From NCBI GenBank assembly GCA_018350325.1, contig JAEVLN010000034.1:434001-498000 (forward strand): 64,000 nt of DNA, read 5' to 3'. A program made the position numbers and the translations under genes. Source of the stretch: Globodera rostochiensis. Lineage: Eukaryota > Nematoda > Chromadorea > Rhabditida > Heteroderidae. Below, one piece after another: positions 62,301 to 64,000 of this stretch. How positions within the stretch are numbered: position 1 is the stretch's first letter; each line of letters opens with the position of its first letter. Under the pieces are notes generated by a model, which saw only the letters and a list, made by a program, of their open reading frames with translations, searched no databases and had not been told where the DNA came from.

Positions 62301-63935
62301 CAAAACAAATTTTTTTTGGAGAGAGTCCCCCCCCCCCCCGGCAGTCACAGTCTCTGATTTGTGTGTCCCCTCAAGCGATTCCGAAATAAGAAAAAAAAAT
62401 AATTTAAAAACAACAACAACAACATACCGCCATTTGTTTTTGATCTCAACGCGTGCAAACAAGGACATATTGGCCTCAACGTAACGCATGTCTGTGAAAA
62501 AAAAAATATGTAAAATTTTATTTTAAAACCAGAAATACGCCCCCCCCCCTCTCCCCATTTTTGAAAAAATTCTTTTTTGTTTTAAAGTTGATTAAAAAAA
62601 AGAAGGTGTTTTCTAGGGCATTCTGAGATCCGCTTTCGACCTACTTCGAAGGGCGGACCCGAATTCGAACATTTCGTTGAAACACAAATTTTCAAAATTC
62701 ACATTTACATCATAAATTTTTTGAAAAAATGTTCGAATTCGAGTCCAGGGGGTTCGAAATTGGTCGAAATGGAGGTCAAAGTCTGATTGCATGCCTCCGA
62801 ATACCACATGGAACGCCTATTTAGCGATTTAGAAACAACAAAATTATTTTATTTCTTCAAAAATGGGGGGGGCAGCACCAGTCTTCAATATTATTATACC
62901 CTAAAAACATGACAAATGAAAACTAAAATTGACAAAAATGAAAATTATTCTTTTTTTTTTGTTTGTTTGTTTGTTACAAAATTTGCTCAATTTGTTCGCC
63001 AATTGCTTTGGCCAACCGGACAACGGACCTGATGCGCCGGAAAGCCAGGCAGTAAATTGTCGCAGTGGCGTGCGCTCAAATTGCCAGTGCCGTGGTGGCG
63101 GGCCTTCGGTGGGGTAGTCAGTCAATTCGCAGGTGCCTTTTGGGGGGGGGGGGGGAAAGGAAAAATTTTTACCAAAAAATTTTTTTTTATAGTAATTGTG
63201 ACAGGTCGAGAGAAAGAGAGAGAGAGAGAGAGGAGCATAGAGTTCGGTTAGTTCAGCCTCTCCCCCCCCCATTTTAAGCATTTGTTAAAAAATGTTTTTT
63301 TTGTTGAAAAGTCGAATGGCATAAATGATCAAGAAATCCGGCATTGAGTCCCCCCGCTCCTCTACCTCATTTTTGGTAAATTTTAAAAACATTTTTAAAT
63401 TGTTTCTAAAAATTCAATAAAGGGCGTTTCTAGAGGTGTTGGAGTGAATGACCTCGATTTCGTCGAACCACGGACCCGAATTCGAACATTTTTCCCAAAA
63501 AAATTGTCTAAAATCAATTTTAGCCTCAAAATCATTCATTTCGGTCATTACTTGCCGCCTTTCCGTTGTAATTTTGTGGCTTTTTGAATGATTTTGAGGC
63601 TAAAATTGATTTTTGAAAATTAATTTTTGGATTTTCAAAAAACTGTTCGAATTCAGGTGCAGGATTCAAATTGGCCGAAATAAATGCCAGATACAGAATC
63701 TACGCTCTCGAATACCCCTAGAAACACTTTTCCGAGAGATGGAAGCATAGTAAAACAAAAATTTTTTTTGGAGAAAAATGACAAAAATGGTACTCTAACC
63801 CAAAAAAAAGTATAGTAATTTGTAAGAAAAATCAAAACCTCAAAATTCAACACAAATTTAGTACCATAATATATGTGCGTGCCGAACAAGATGAGCAAAC
63901 ATGGGAACACGCCGATGCCAAGCATATAAAAATGC
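59363..63935 (-). CDS. Probable mitochondrial complex I subunit NDUFB5-like (5' end outside window)
   Basis: Minus-strand exons, high to low: 63865-63935, 63029-63136, 62428-62491, about 62189-62300 (left edge unresolved), 61789-61883, 59363-59433. NDUFB5 is a single-pass accessory subunit of the inner-membrane proton-pumping arm. Visible features are the membrane span FYMLGIGVFPCLLILFGTHI, then the linker GTCELTDYPTEGPPPRHW and FERTPLRQF, like the GxAELxEIPEGYxPxHWEYxxHPI region of the family, and a late LLENRVKHL...DYKGYYYHPL stretch. The last exon ends AHQGLAPKSAV. Exon phases agree except for the fourth exon acceptor, which I could not place. Two donors are GTCC-type. The last intron is swollen by two hAT-like elements. 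Confidence 0.6.
59647..60840. mobile_element. hAT-like element with tRNA-like cores, second copy
   Basis: Ends CAGTGTTTTCCTGTTCCA and its complement, with the 8-bp repeat GTACATAC (59639-59646 and 60841-60848). It has the same build as 5746-6705: GAACAG subterminal repeats, a GC hairpin module at about 60160, and tRNA-like sequences. It lies in the last intron of the NDUFB5-like gene. Confidence 0.92.
60437..60598 (-). repeat. Two tRNA-like sequences inside the hAT-like element
   Basis: On the minus strand, 60437-60497 has an A-box-like TGGTGTAATGG and a perfect B-box core GGTTCGAACCC. About 60530-60598 has TGGCGCAGTGG and the weaker GGTTCAACTTT. Spacing and arms are too irregular for functional tRNAs; they look like tRNA-derived SINE heads. 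Diverged copies are in 5746-6705. Confidence 0.6.
60849..61038. mobile_element. Short hAT-like MITE at the same target site
   Basis: Ends CAGGGATGGG and CCCATCCCTG, flanked on both sides by GTACATAC (60841-60848 and 61039-61046), the very duplication made by the neighbouring element. 190 bp, non-coding. Confidence 0.92.
61047..61788. other. Intron sequence of the NDUFB5-like gene
   Basis: AT-rich. Three tandem roughly 90-bp copies containing TTTTGCATAAATGTGGAATAT lie at about 61525-61740. No coding evidence. Confidence 0.55.
63137..63864. other. First visible intron of the NDUFB5-like gene
   Basis: AT-rich with a GAGAGAGAGAGAGAG tract at about 63210, and two inverted TTCGAA-type dispersed repeats at 63465-63500 and 63640-63675. 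No gene is supported. Confidence 0.5.
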
Positions 63936-64000
63936 CTAAATTTAATAATTTTACAAAATTTTCAGGAAATTTCTGGCCTATCGAAGCTGGGAGGTGCTCA

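Overview
The window looks like intron-rich, repeat-rich nuclear DNA from a nematode, possibly a plant-parasitic tylenchid; the species call is inference. Evidence: short introns with T-rich AG acceptors, several GC-AG introns, host genes for a PUF RNA-binding protein, an ANP32-type leucine-rich protein and a probable complex I subunit NDUFB5, and a PAZ-domain gene that looks most like worm Argonautes. The host part is packed with satellites and nested miniature transposons.

Layout: 1-2949 is a 21-bp satellite. 4234-9029 is a 12-exon PUF gene with an expanded repeat array. 11520-17222 holds five ANP32-like exons whose introns carry foldback repeats and a 49-bp minisatellite. 19702-21207 is an unknown host ORF split by a Mutator-like element that itself holds a hAT-like element. 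23595-53133 is a small hAT-like element split by a 28.5-kb Maverick/Polinton (23692-52186). 54261-54537 holds the last two exons of an unidentified minus-strand gene. 54957-57181 is a G-rich 33-bp satellite. 59363-63935 holds minus-strand exons of an NDUFB5-like gene cut by the window end. At least ten hAT-like insertions with 8-bp target duplications and four or five Mutator-like ones with 9-bp duplications can be bounded.

The Maverick is the centrepiece. It has about 305-bp inverted ends starting 5'-AG and a 6-bp target duplication (GTTATG/GTAATG). It encodes the virus-like core: packaging ATPase, DDE integrase with chromodomain, penton-type and double-jelly-roll capsid proteins, small virion-like proteins, an adenain-type cysteine protease, and a protein-primed family B DNA polymerase spread over ten exons. 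The block from integrase to polymerase promoter is tandemly duplicated (28872-34357 and 34358-40867). The first copy has lost most of the major capsid gene and the start of a small virion gene; the second copy is complete.

The right arm (45.4-51.5 kb) carries cargo rather than replication or capsid genes: a stand-alone PAZ-domain protein, a small Cys-pair protein divergent from it, a spliced RING-finger protein, a Pro-rich ORF with an RVxF-like motif, and a five-exon linker histone H1-like gene. I infer that this set acts on host small-RNA silencing, protein turnover and chromatin. Several element genes have a TATAAA-type box about 40-90 bp before the start codon, as expected for a unit carrying its own RNA polymerase II promoters.
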